A stretch of 10,476 nucleotides of DNA from an uncultured Collinsella sp. (GCA_958419975.1 CATZIG010000049.1:1-10476); one strand, 5' to 3'; numbered from the stretch's first letter, positions 1-5,877 are shown. Numbers and translations: made by a program. The notes: generated by a model not told the origin, from the sequence alone.

Positions 1-117
1 GGAGAGCAAGTTCCCTCCCGGCGCGTCCTCGGACATGCAAGAAGCCCTCGCTGCGCACTTCGTGTGGCGAGGGCTTCTTGCGTCCTGCGGAATGCGCCGG
101 GAGGGAACTTGCTCTCC
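1..117. repeat. Nested inverted repeat (24-bp outer arms, 15-bp inner stem)
   Basis: The outer arms at 1-24 and 94-117 are perfect reverse complements over 24 bp. Inside them, 37-51 and 67-81 are perfect reverse complements over 15 bp, and G-U pairs extend that stem into a small loop near 57-61. The 12-base spacers on either side (25-36 and 82-93) both begin GTCCT. The inner hairpin ends CTTCTTGCG, which resembles the terminator tail at the right end of the window, so it may terminate an upstream gene outside the window. The outer arms are more than a terminator needs. Both strands could fold into a long hairpin or cruciform. The element may continue left of base 1, because the arm starts at the window edge. 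Confidence 0.85.
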
Positions 118-173
118 GCCCTGCGGGCTCGGCGTTGCCACAACGGGCAATAATTAATCTGAATAAAGATGGT

Positions 174-202
174 GCGCGGCCTATTGACCGCGCTTTTGTT
201 TT
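174..202 (+). terminator. Rho-independent terminator, plus strand
   Basis: GCGCGG (174-179) pairs with CCGCGC (188-193) around an 8-base loop and is followed directly by TTTTGTTTT. This is a classic GC stem with a U-tract. No gene lies upstream of it inside the window, so it probably ends a transcript that enters from the left. Confidence 0.7.
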
Positions 203-225
203 GGTTCGCGCATGTGGGGGTGGTG

Positions 226-436
226 GCGACGTGCATTTTTGCGAGTATTCTGCAATCGAAGGCCACTGCATACCGACTTCGGGCGAAAAATCGGGATTTC
301 TCGATGTTTTCTACGAATGATGGACGGGGTTATGGGCTGACAGCGTTTGATTTGCAGGGATATTCGCGGTCTTTGGCATTTATCGTGGCGCCCGAAGCCC
401 TTGGTTATATTGAATACTCCTAAAAATGCACGGTGC
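226..436. repeat. MITE-like inverted-repeat element of about 200 bp
   Basis: The ends at 232-250 and 412-430 are reverse complements at 17 of 19 positions (TGCATTTTT..GAGTATTC and its complement). Pairing continues outward through 230/432 and, with mismatches, to 226/436. A second nested pair is CTTCGGGCG at 277-285 and its complement at 389-397. A short inner pair (AAAATCG / CGATGTTTT) surrounds 287-310. The interior is poorer in GC than the neighbouring genes. An open frame of 84 codons crosses it, but it starts inside the upstream terminator and has no credible start, so I do not call a gene. The element could be a non-autonomous transposon remnant or a structured intergenic repeat. No clear target-site duplication is seen. 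Confidence 0.65.
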
Positions 437-454
437 TTAGAGGGGGACCTTCGC

Positions 455-501
455 AACAAAGGAAACCGCCCCGTCGAAGTATGCATTCGACGAGGCGGTT
501 T
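455..501 (-). terminator. Terminator of lemA
   Basis: Arms 463-478 and 486-501 pair at 15 of 16 positions around a 7-base loop (single C/A mismatch at 471/493). Read on the minus strand the stem ends in GGCGGTTT followed by CCTTTG, giving a short U-rich tail. It lies about 37 bases beyond the lemA stop codon, which fits its role as that gene's terminator. Confidence 0.8.
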
Positions 502-537
502 ATGCATATACCCGATTAAGGATACGCTGCGGATCTG

Positions 538-1089
538 TTAGAACTTGACGGTCGGTGCCTGGCGGGCAGCTTCGGCGGCCTCGAAGCCCTGGCGCTCCTT
601 AAACTGGAAGATGCCGGCAAAGATGACGGCCGGGAAGGTCTGGATGGCGTTGTTGTAGCTAAGCACGCAGTCGTTGTAGCTCTGGCGTGCGTAGCTCACC
701 TTGTTCTCGGTGTCTTCGAGCGTGGCTTGGAGCTGCGTAAAGTTGGTGTTCGCCTTAAGATCGGGGTAAGCCTCGGCCACGGCGAAGAGCTGGCGCAGGG
801 CGCCGGTCAGCACGTTGTCGGCTTCCATCTTGGCTTCGGGCGTGGTGGCGCTCACGGCGGCGTTGCGCGCGTTGACCACGGCGGCAAGCGTGTCCTGCTC
901 GTGTTTGGCGTAGCCCTTGACGGTTTCGACCAGGTTAGGGATCAGGTCGTTGCGGCGCTGCAGCTGCGTGTCGATGTTCTGCCAGGCGTTATCAATGCGA
1001 TTGCGCTTGGTGACCATGTTGTTGTAGATGCCGGCGATGGCGCAGACAATCACAACGACAACAACGATACCGATGATGACGGGAATCAT
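538..1089 (-). CDS. lemA: LemA family membrane-anchored protein
   Basis: This 183-residue protein has the full LemA layout and the family's usual length. An N-terminal membrane helix (about residues 3-24, rich in Ile and Val) is followed by NRIDNAWQNIDTQLQRRNDL, the family hallmark around residues 30-50. The C-terminal hallmark is the segment containing SYNNAIQTFPAVIFAG near residues 143-160. LemA proteins are helical-bundle proteins anchored by one N-terminal helix, with most of the chain outside the membrane in the usual model. Their molecular role is not settled. The ATG at 1089 is preceded by GGAG five bases upstream, and the stop (TAA, 538-540) is followed by a strong terminator. The gene stands alone on the minus strand, divergent from a TetR regulator. 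The family call is firm, and the function remains general. Confidence 0.95.
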   Translation of the reverse strand: MIPVIIGIVVVVVIVCAIAGIYNNMVTKRNRIDNAWQNIDTQLQRRNDLIPNLVETVKGYAKHEQDTLAAVVNARNAAVSATTPEAKMEADNVLTGALRQLFAVAEAYPDLKANTNFTQLQATLEDTENKVSYARQSYNDCVLSYNNAIQTFPAVIFAGIFQFKERQGFEAAEAARQAPTVKF

Positions 1090-1150
1090 GGTGTCTCCGT
1101 TTCGAATGGCCGCGGCGTCTTCCGCCGGCTGCCGTTGGTGTAACGCTACT

Positions 1151-1179
1151 AGTATACCCGCAACCTTTGGCGATACCGA
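1151..1179 (-). promoter_or_regulatory. Predicted lemA promoter
   Basis: On the minus strand, TATACT (complement of 1151-1156) is a good -10. It lies 17 bases from a weak -35, TCGGTA (complement of 1174-1179). Transcription would begin near 1143, about 54 bases before the lemA ATG. The -35 lies within a 17-bp near-palindrome (1174-1190), listed separately. Confidence 0.5.
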
Positions 1180-1190
1180 ACTTTCCGGTA
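1174..1190. promoter_or_regulatory. Candidate operator palindrome between lemA and tetR
   Basis: TACCG at 1174-1178 and CGGTA at 1186-1190 form a 17-bp near-palindrome with matching A/T at the next inner pair. It covers the predicted lemA -35 and lies 112 bases upstream of the divergent TetR-family gene. TetR proteins usually bind palindromes of about this size next to their own gene. That this one is the operator is inference only. Confidence 0.35.
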
Positions 1191-1301
1191 AGCGTTATGT
1201 TTCCACCAAGGTAAGGCCATTCGCCAGGGAGTGGGTGATACAGGTGTAAGATATGCGACAGATTAGTGAGTGCTGTCTTTTCCTTGAGGAGGGCGATACG
1301 T

Positions 1302-1886
1302 ATGGACCTTCGCATCAAGAAAACCTATCGGGCCCTGTTCGAGGCCTTTACTGAGCTGCTCGAAGAGCATCGGTTTGAGGACGTGACGGTTGCCATGCTG
1401 TGCGACCGCGCTATGATTCGTCGGACGACGTTCTACAAGCACTTCCGCGACAAAAACGATTACTTTGCCTTCTATATCGATGAACTCATGTCGGGCCTGC
1501 CGCAAAAGCGGGCCGATGCGGATGGCGCGGAGGGCGCCGAGGACGTGCGCGCGCTTCGCCACGAGGTGTTCGCCGATGCCATGGATCTGATTCTGGCGCA
1601 TGAGCAGCTCATGGATAACATTTTGGCGAGCAGTATGTCGGGTATGCTGACCAGCATGATTTGCGACCGCATCGCGCGCTCCATACGCGGGCGCGTGATG
1701 AGCGCGCTTGACGAGGACGCGCTCGCGCCCGTATCGCTCGAGACAACATCTGAGTTTGTCGCCGGCGGCATTATTCGGCTCTTTACCATGTGGTGGGAAT
1801 CGGGCCACGTGCTAGAGCGCCGATCCGAAATCGCCGACGTGGTCGATGCACTGTTCGAACGGACCATGACGCCGGTGAGTCACTAA
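1302..1886 (+). CDS. TetR/AcrR family transcriptional regulator
   Basis: The 194-residue length is typical of one-component TetR repressors. Residues 28-48 form the DNA-binding helix-turn-helix: VTVAMLCDRAMIRRTTFYKHF contains the family's characteristic TFYxHF ending, followed by DKNDYF. The C-terminal half (about 70-190) is the ligand-binding and dimer region. Its FVAGGIIRLFTMWWE stretch near residue 150 resembles the TetR_C_7-type domain of DhaS-like regulators, so the ligand cannot be guessed. I chose ATG 1302 because GAGGAGGG lies 8 bases upstream; an earlier in-frame start at 1266 has no ribosome site. The gene is divergent from lemA and converges on a tRNA gene only 3 bases beyond its stop. 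No adjacent transporter or enzyme identifies its target, and the ABC exporter genes are 4 kb away. Confidence 0.9.
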   Translation: MDLRIKKTYRALFEAFTELLEEHRFEDVTVAMLCDRAMIRRTTFYKHFRDKNDYFAFYIDELMSGLPQKRADADGAEGAEDVRALRHEVFADAMDLILAHEQLMDNILASSMSGMLTSMICDRIARSIRGRVMSALDEDALAPVSLETTSEFVAGGIIRLFTMWWESGHVLERRSEIADVVDALFERTMTPVSH

Positions 1887-1889
1887 GAG

Positions 1890-1979
1890 TGGCGGAGAGA
1901 GGGGGATTCGAACCCCCGGAACGCTCTCGCGCTCAACGGTTTTCAAGACCGCCGCATTCAACCGCTCTGCCATCTCTCC
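1890..1979 (-). tRNA. tRNA-Ser (anticodon UGA)
   Basis: The minus strand folds as a serine tRNA of 90 bases with an encoded CCA. The acceptor GGAGAGA (1973-1979) pairs with TCTCTCC (1894-1900), followed by discriminator G and CCA. The anticodon arm GGTCTTGAAAACC shows anticodon TGA. A long variable arm of GC pairs (about 1919-1935) is the class II hallmark, and the T arm has GGTTCGAATCC. It decodes UCA and, by wobble, other UCN serine codons. The 3' CCA ends 3 bases from the stop codon of the convergent tetR gene, and no terminator is visible between them. Confidence 0.97.
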
Positions 1980-1989
1980 GTGAGTCGTA

Positions 1990-2017
1990 ATGATAGCATC
2001 GTTTTGGGTTTGCAACA
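1990..2017 (-). promoter_or_regulatory. Predicted promoter of tRNA-Ser
   Basis: On the minus strand, TGTTGC (complement of 2012-2017) and TATCAT (complement of 1990-1995) are separated by 16 bases. This places the start a few bases before the mature tRNA 5' end at 1979. The -35 lies only 13 bases from the tadA ATG on the other strand. Confidence 0.55.
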
Positions 2018-2030
2018 GGGAAGGCGAACG

Positions 2031-3812
2031 ATGACGAGCACCGGAATCGATGAGAAGTTCATGCGCGAGGCGCTGGCGGAGGCGCGCGCCGCCGCTGCGG
2101 TGGGCGAGGTGCCGATTGGTGCCGTGGTAGTGCGCGCGGGTGAGATCGTCGCGCGGGCGCATAATCGCCGCGAATTCGACCAGGACCCTTCGGCGCATGC
2201 CGAGTTTTCGGCTCTGTGTGCCGCCGCGCAGTCGCTCGGCCGTTGGCGCCTTTCCGATTGTACGGTCTACGTGACGCTCGAGCCCTGCTGCATGTGCGCG
2301 GGGCTTATGGTTAACGCGCGCGTGGGGCGCTGCGTGTACGGCGCGTCCGATGCTAAAGCGGGCGCTCTGGGGTCGCTATATGACCTCAATGCCGATTCGC
2401 GCCTGAATCATCGGTTTAATGTGACCGCCGGCATGCTGGCAGACGAGTGTCGCGCGGTGCTGAGCAGCTATTTTAGTGGGCTGCGTGGCACCGATGGTGT
2501 TGACTGCGGTTGCGGGGCCGATCTTGAGGCACATGCCGCCCACGCCGAGGCGCTTGCGGGTGTTGGGGATCTCGCTGGCGAGACGCTCGACTTTGGCCCC
2601 GTGCAGCGCCGGTCCCGCCGCGTGCTGTTGGCGATTGATTCCTTTAAGGGCAGCGTTTCGAGTGCACAGGCGGAGGCGGCGGTTGCCGAAGGTGTGCGCC
2701 GCGTGTGGCCTGATGCCCAGGTAAGCGCGCTGCCGCTGGCGGATGGCGGCGAGGGAACGCTCGATGCCGTTGCCGCGTGCGGCGGTGAGGTCGTGGCATG
2801 TGAAGTCGCAGGCCCCTTGGGCGACCGCGTGTCTGCCCGGATGCTGGTGGACGGTGAGCGCGAGTCGGCTGTAATTGAGATGGCCGAGGCGGCGGGTATT
2901 GGGTATTCGCCCCGTACGGAGTCGGCGGCGTTGGCGGCCACAACCTATGGCGTGGGCGAGCTCATGCTTCGTGCGGTTCGCGCGGGTGCAAAGACGATCT
3001 ATATTGGCTTGGGCGGCAGTGCCACCAACGACGGTGGCGCCGGCATGCTGCAGGCGTTGGGCGCCCATCTTGTCGATGACCGTGGCCGCAATATCGCCCC
3101 CGGTCTCGCGGGCCTTGAACGCGTGGCGAGTATCGATTTGGCACCGGCACTTCGGGCATTGAATGGCACGCGTGTCGTGGTGCTTTCCGATGTCGAGAAT
3201 CCGCTCGTGGGGCGTCGAGGCGCACTGGCGGTGTTTGGTGGGCAGAAGGGTTTGCCGGCGGGTGATGCCGAGGTACTGCGCGGGTACGACAGCTGGATGG
3301 TCGGCTACGGCCGCCTGCTCGATGCGGCGATTACCGGGGTGCGGGCTCAGGGGTTGTTACGCGCGCCCGAGGGCGTGCGGACATTTGGCTCGGTGCTCGG
3401 TGTGCCCGGTGCCGGCGCCGCCGGCGGCCTGGGCGCCGCGCTGCTAGCGCTCGGTGCGGAGCTACGCTCGGGCGCGGAGACGGTGCTCGATCTGATTGGG
3501 TTCGACGAGCGCGTGCGCGATGTCGACCTGGTCATTACAGGCGAGGGCAACATGGACGAGCAATCCGCCGCCGGTAAGGCACCGGTGGGCGTGGCCCGTC
3601 GTGCGAAGCGATATGGCAAGCCGGTGATTGCTGTCGTGGGCGGTCGCGCTGATAACCTGGATGCGGTGTATGGGCAAGGCATCGACCTTGTACTGCCGAT
3701 TTGCCGCAAACCCATGGGCCTGGAACAGGCACTCGATCCGCAAGAAGCCACAACCAACCTCATCTGCGCCGGCGAAGCGGCCGCTCGATCCTACGACCTT
3801 GGCCGTATCTAA
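2031..3812 (+). CDS. tadA: TadA (tRNA A34 deaminase) - glycerate kinase fusion protein
   Basis: One 593-codon frame encodes two enzymes. Residues 1 to about 150 are TadA, which converts A34 to inosine in tRNA-Arg(ACG). The zinc ligands and catalytic residue are visible in HAE (H56, E58) and PCCMC (C86, C89). A linker of about 45 residues, rich in Ala, Gly and acidic residues, follows. Residues about 198-593 are a complete GlxK/GarK-type glycerate kinase, which phosphorylates D-glycerate to 2-phosphoglycerate with ATP. Its hallmarks are IDSFKGS (202-208), ADGGEGT (237-243), GGSATNDGGAG (328-338), DVENPLVG, VPGAGAAGG and ITGEG (502-506). Each part is near its family's stand-alone length (about 150-165 and 380 residues). 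No stop, frameshift or ribosome site separates them. ATG 2031 follows GGGAAGG by 6 bases. The fusion is unusual, and no functional link between the two activities is obvious. Confidence 0.93.
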   Translation: MTSTGIDEKFMREALAEARAAAAVGEVPIGAVVVRAGEIVARAHNRREFDQDPSAHAEFSALCAAAQSLGRWRLSDCTVYVTLEPCCMCAGLMVNARVGRCVYGASDAKAGALGSLYDLNADSRLNHRFNVTAGMLADECRAVLSSYFSGLRGTDGVDCGCGADLEAHAAHAEALAGVGDLAGETLDFGPVQRRSRRVLLAIDSFKGSVSSAQAEAAVAEGVRRVWPDAQVSALPLADGGEGTLDAVAACGGEVVACEVAGPLGDRVSARMLVDGERESAVIEMAEAAGIGYSPRTESAALAATTYGVGELMLRAVRAGAKTIYIGLGGSATNDGGAGMLQALGAHLVDDRGRNIAPGLAGLERVASIDLAPALRALNGTRVVVLSDVENPLVGRRGALAVFGGQKGLPAGDAEVLRGYDSWMVGYGRLLDAAITGVRAQGLLRAPEGVRTFGSVLGVPGAGAAGGLGAALLALGAELRSGAETVLDLIGFDERVRDVDLVITGEGNMDEQSAAGKAPVGVARRAKRYGKPVIAVVGGRADNLDAVYGQGIDLVLPICRKPMGLEQALDPQEATTNLICAGEAAARSYDLGRI

Positions 3813-3833
3813 AACCCATCCCCTCGATAAGTC

Positions 3834-3892
3834 GCGGTGAAATACGGAGCGTTTTTGCCTTTAAGGGGCCAATTCAGTCCGTATTCCACCGC
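3834..3892. repeat. Inverted repeat downstream of tadA fusion
   Basis: GCGGTGAAATACGGA (3834-3848) pairs with 3878-3892 at 14 of 15 positions around a 29-base loop. It begins 21 bases beyond the glycerate kinase stop codon. It may stop or protect that transcript but has no adjacent U-tract. A short near-palindrome centred on AATGGCCATT follows at about 3896-3913. No credible gene lies between 3813 and 4217, since the open frames there have no ribosome sites and run through these palindromes. Confidence 0.7.
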
Positions 3893-3962
3893 AACTTCGA
3901 GAATGGCCATTCGAGGTTGGCCGCCTTGTGCCTTGGGTCGGACCGTTTGCCACGAAATGCGA

Positions 3963-4093
3963 CCATCTACTACGTTAAACCGGCCACCTTCGACCATCCC
4001 GGAATTTGCAAAAACAAAACCGCAGGTAGAAAGCTTGCCGATTTTCGAAAAGCCGGCTATGGTTGACCCCTGCGGCCTAAACGTAGTAGATGG
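3963..4093. repeat. Intergenic element bounded by 14-bp perfect inverted repeats
   Basis: CCATCTACTACGTT (3963-3976) and its exact reverse complement (4080-4093) bound a 131-bp segment. Nested inside are CCGCAGG (4020-4026) and its exact complement at 4069-4075, and the palindrome TTTTCGAAAA (4042-4051) at the centre. GGCC also occurs just inside both outer arms. The concentric symmetry resembles a MITE or a structured RNA more than a gene. From memory, similar TACTACGTT-bounded segments seem common between Collinsella genes, but I cannot verify this here. Confidence 0.65.
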
Positions 4094-4126
4094 GCCCTTT
4101 CTGTGGTGCGGCACCAAGCCGGTCAT

Positions 4127-4208
4127 TTTGGGATCGGACTATTTTGACTACTCATTGGCTGCTCTGGCAATCGGGCTGCAAAAGTAGTCAAAAAAGCTCC
4201 GTCCCAAA
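4127..4208. repeat. Long imperfect hairpin upstream of ffs
   Basis: TTTTGACTACT (4142-4152) is perfectly complementary to 4183-4193. The pairing resumes outside, where TTTGGGA/CGGA (4127-4138) matches TCCG/TCCCAAA (4198-4208) with a small bulge. The hairpin ends 10 bases before the -35 of the SRP RNA promoter. It could terminate transcription coming from the left and so insulate ffs, but the function is inferred. Confidence 0.65.
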
Positions 4209-4217
4209 TTAGCTAGC

Positions 4218-4246
4218 TTGCTCTGGCGGGCGGGAGCAGGTAAGAT
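4218..4246 (+). promoter_or_regulatory. Predicted ffs promoter
   Basis: TTGCTC (4218-4223) and TAAGAT (4241-4246) are separated by 17 bases. The predicted start, near 4253, coincides with the 5' end of the SRP RNA fold. Confidence 0.65.
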
Positions 4247-4252
4247 ATACCG

Positions 4253-4376
4253 AGCGCCTAGCGCGTTCGATGGGTTCGGATGACGACATGTTCCGAATCT
4301 GGTCAGGTCCGGAAGGAAGCAGCCATAAGGAGCCTCTGTCGGGCATCCGAATCCATCGAGTGCGCAGGCGCTTTTT
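4253..4376 (+). ncRNA. ffs: Signal recognition particle RNA (4.5S type)
   Basis: This is the RNA scaffold of the signal recognition particle, which binds Ffh and routes nascent membrane and secreted proteins to the translocon. The conserved domain IV is plain: GGTCAGGTCCGGAAGGAAGC at 4301-4320, followed by AGCC, contains the GGAA tetraloop and the asymmetric loop that binds Ffh. The flanking sequences 4254-4282 and 4344-4371 are complementary along most of their length and form one long helix, closed by GCGCC/GGCGC and followed by TTTTT. At about 120 bases it is the short form without an Alu domain. It has its own promoter. A second hairpin overlapping the U-tract follows. Confidence 0.96.
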
Positions 4377-4410
4377 GGTGCCGCGGCTACCCGCGAGTAG
4401 CCGACCAAAA
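4373..4410. repeat. Hairpin directly after the SRP RNA
   Basis: TTTTGGT (4373-4379) pairs with ACCAAAA (4404-4410). Inside, CGGCTAC (4384-4390) pairs with GTAGCCG (4397-4403) around a CCGCGA loop, leaving a 4-base bulge on the left. The left arm uses the U-tract that ends the SRP RNA helix, so the two structures are partly exclusive. It may be a processing or second termination structure. It lacks a U-tract of its own. Confidence 0.6.
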
Positions 4411-4538
4411 CCACCTGAAGGGTCACATTTATCTGAATAATTTAATCCCGTGCTTTTTGCTGCTCGTTGGCGTTGTCTGGGCATTGATGGCTGCGTGGTT
4501 CAAGAGGCGGCGGTGCTGTTGCTTGAATTTTTGCAGTT

Positions 4539-4580
4539 AAAGAGGCCCGTTTCCCTGGGTTGGGGAAACGGGCCTCTTTT
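4539..4580. terminator. Strong bidirectional terminator
   Basis: A perfect 17-bp stem (4539-4555 with 4563-4579) encloses a 7-base loop. On the plus strand it ends CCTCTTTTCTCTC, and on the minus strand GGCCTCTTTAAC. It separates the plus-strand ffs unit from the minus-strand surface protein gene, whose stop lies 44 bases to the right, and probably serves both. Between 4411 and 4538 only a short hydrophobic open frame without a standard start codon is seen. Confidence 0.9.
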
Positions 4581-4623
4581 CTCTCTGGGTTTGTGGATTG
4601 GCGAAGGTGGTATGCTCTGGCAG

Positions 4624-5667
4624 CTATTTTGAGTTCCTGATGCGGCGTGTGGCTGTGGCGGTTATTCCGAGGCCTGCGGCGGCGACTGCTGCGAGTGCGA
4701 TTGCGCTCGGCGCTGTGTCGCCTGTGTTTGCGAGCTTGCCGCTGCTCGTGTTCGCCTGCTTGGTGGAGCTCGATGGAGCGTCTTTGCCGGTCGCGGGCGA
4801 GCTGGCGGGCTGTGTTGCCTCGGCCGGTTGCGCCGAGTTGGAGGGAGGCGTCGTCTCGGTCGGTTGCGTTATCTCGGGCGAGGCGGCCTTGTCTGCCGCG
4901 GCCTTTGCCTCTTCGTATGCCTTGCAGGCGTCGTCATAGGCCGTTTGCGCTTTTTTCAAATTGTCGAGGAGCGCATCTCGCCAGGCTGTGAACCGGTCGA
5001 TATCGGCTTTATATTTCTCTACAGCACGTTCACAGTCATTAACTCGTCTTTCCTCTCTTCTGAGGCGGTACTGGAACTCGCGGAGCTCCGTTTCGCAATA
5101 GTTTACGTGCGTTTTTGCCGATATGATCTCACTGTGCAACTGCTTTATTTGCTGTTTAGTAGTTTCGACAAACTCCTCGTAGCCGAGTGCTTCGAGTGTC
5201 TTAAGCATCTCATGTTTCTTCTCTAATTCTGCCTGGAGCTCGCTTACCCGGTTGATGGCCCCGTCGTATTTGGCTTGGGCAGCATCGATGTCCGCTTGCA
5301 TGGTGGGAAGGAGTTCCCTCCCTTCGGCGGCTTGCGCCGCCATCTTTTCGCGGTACTCTTGAAAACGGGTAATGTCATCATTGAATCTCGCAATTTTCTC
5401 GGGACTTGCGGCGTCTTTTGCGGCCTCGAGGTTTTTGAGCGCTTCCTGCATGGCTGCATACGCTTTTTCTTTTACGGCGGCCGCGTCTTCTGTCTGCGGG
5501 GCGCCCGAATTGCCGTTGGCGGCGCTCGTCTGCGAAACGGCCGCACCGGTGGGGGCGCTGGTTTCTGCAGCGATCGCCGTTACGGGGGCGATTCCCGCGA
5601 CAAGTGCCGCGGAAAGGGCGATGCCCACAGTTGCTCGTCTTGCTCTTCTTGCGAGAATGTCGTTCAT
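4624..5667 (-). CDS. Sortase-anchored coiled-coil surface protein (LAxTG signal)
   Basis: A 347-residue exported protein of unknown role. Residues 1-34 form a signal peptide: RRARR, then a hydrophobic stretch, with cleavage near AIAA. Residues about 60-265 are highly charged, helical and heptad-like (many E, K, Q, A), consistent with a long coiled coil. Residues about 267-310 are a Pro/Thr/Ser/Ala-rich wall-spanning linker. The end is a sorting signal: LANTG at 312-316, a hydrophobic helix, then RRIRNSK. LAxTG is the motif known for class E sortases of actinobacteria, and no sortase gene lies in this window. The coiled coil has three cysteines (C191, C212, C248), uncommon for a wall protein. 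ATG 5667 has GAGGTG five bases upstream. The middle of the gene is poorer in GC than its ends. A host-contact or adhesion role is possible but not shown. Confidence 0.88.
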   Translation of the reverse strand: MNDILARRARRATVGIALSAALVAGIAPVTAIAAETSAPTGAAVSQTSAANGNSGAPQTEDAAAVKEKAYAAMQEALKNLEAAKDAASPEKIARFNDDITRFQEYREKMAAQAAEGRELLPTMQADIDAAQAKYDGAINRVSELQAELEKKHEMLKTLEALGYEEFVETTKQQIKQLHSEIISAKTHVNYCETELREFQYRLRREERRVNDCERAVEKYKADIDRFTAWRDALLDNLKKAQTAYDDACKAYEEAKAAADKAASPEITQPTETTPPSNSAQPAEATQPASSPATGKDAPSSSTKQANTSSGKLANTGDTAPSAIALAAVAAAGLGITATATRRIRNSK

Positions 5668-5803
5668 CTCGGCACCTCATTTCAAGGGTCGGCGACTAAC
5701 TTGGTAGCACTAATGTAAATATACCATGCTAGTTGACCCGACACTGGCTGGGTGTGCGCGTATACCCCTCTGAAAACTGAATCCCGTTAGAAATGACGAG
5801 TTG

Positions 5804-5833
5804 TTTACGCTTCTTTTGGGGTGGCGGTACTAT
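5804..5833 (+). promoter_or_regulatory. Predicted promoter of the ABC exporter operon
   Basis: TTTACG (5804-5809) and TACTAT (5828-5833) are separated by 18 bases, placing the start near 5840. This supports ATG 5878 over the upstream in-frame GTG at 5821 as the start of the first ABC gene. Apart from this, the region 5668-5803 shows no clear structure. Confidence 0.45.
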
Positions 5834-5877
5834 CATGGTTCGAATTGAATGTGGATGATGATAGGGAGCGCCTATAC

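Noticed and set aside
169..423. 84-codon open frame near the left edge, with a hydrophobic start
   Set aside because: It begins inside the terminator stem at 174-193, has no ribosome site, and runs through the inverted-repeat element. The symmetry explains the sequence better than coding does.
2376..3068. 230-codon minus-strand frame inside the tadA-glycerate kinase gene
   Set aside because: The plus-strand frame contains all TadA and glycerate kinase motifs, so this is an antisense shadow.
3837..4187. 116-codon plus-strand frame and overlapping 105-codon minus-strand frame downstream of the tadA fusion
   Set aside because: Both cross the inverted repeats, lack ribosome sites and show no recognisable domain. 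Similar residues (NVVDG) appear on both strands only because the repeat arms are complementary.
5308..5324. AGTTCCCTCCC inside the surface protein gene, resembling the left-edge repeat arm
   Set aside because: Only about 11 bases match, it lies in coding sequence, and it has no accompanying spacer motif or hairpin like the two intergenic modules.
5821..5877. Upstream GTG start extending the first ABC protein by 19 residues
   Set aside because: There is no ribosome site before it, and the predicted -10 (5828-5833) lies downstream of this GTG. ATG 5878 has AGGGAG at good spacing.
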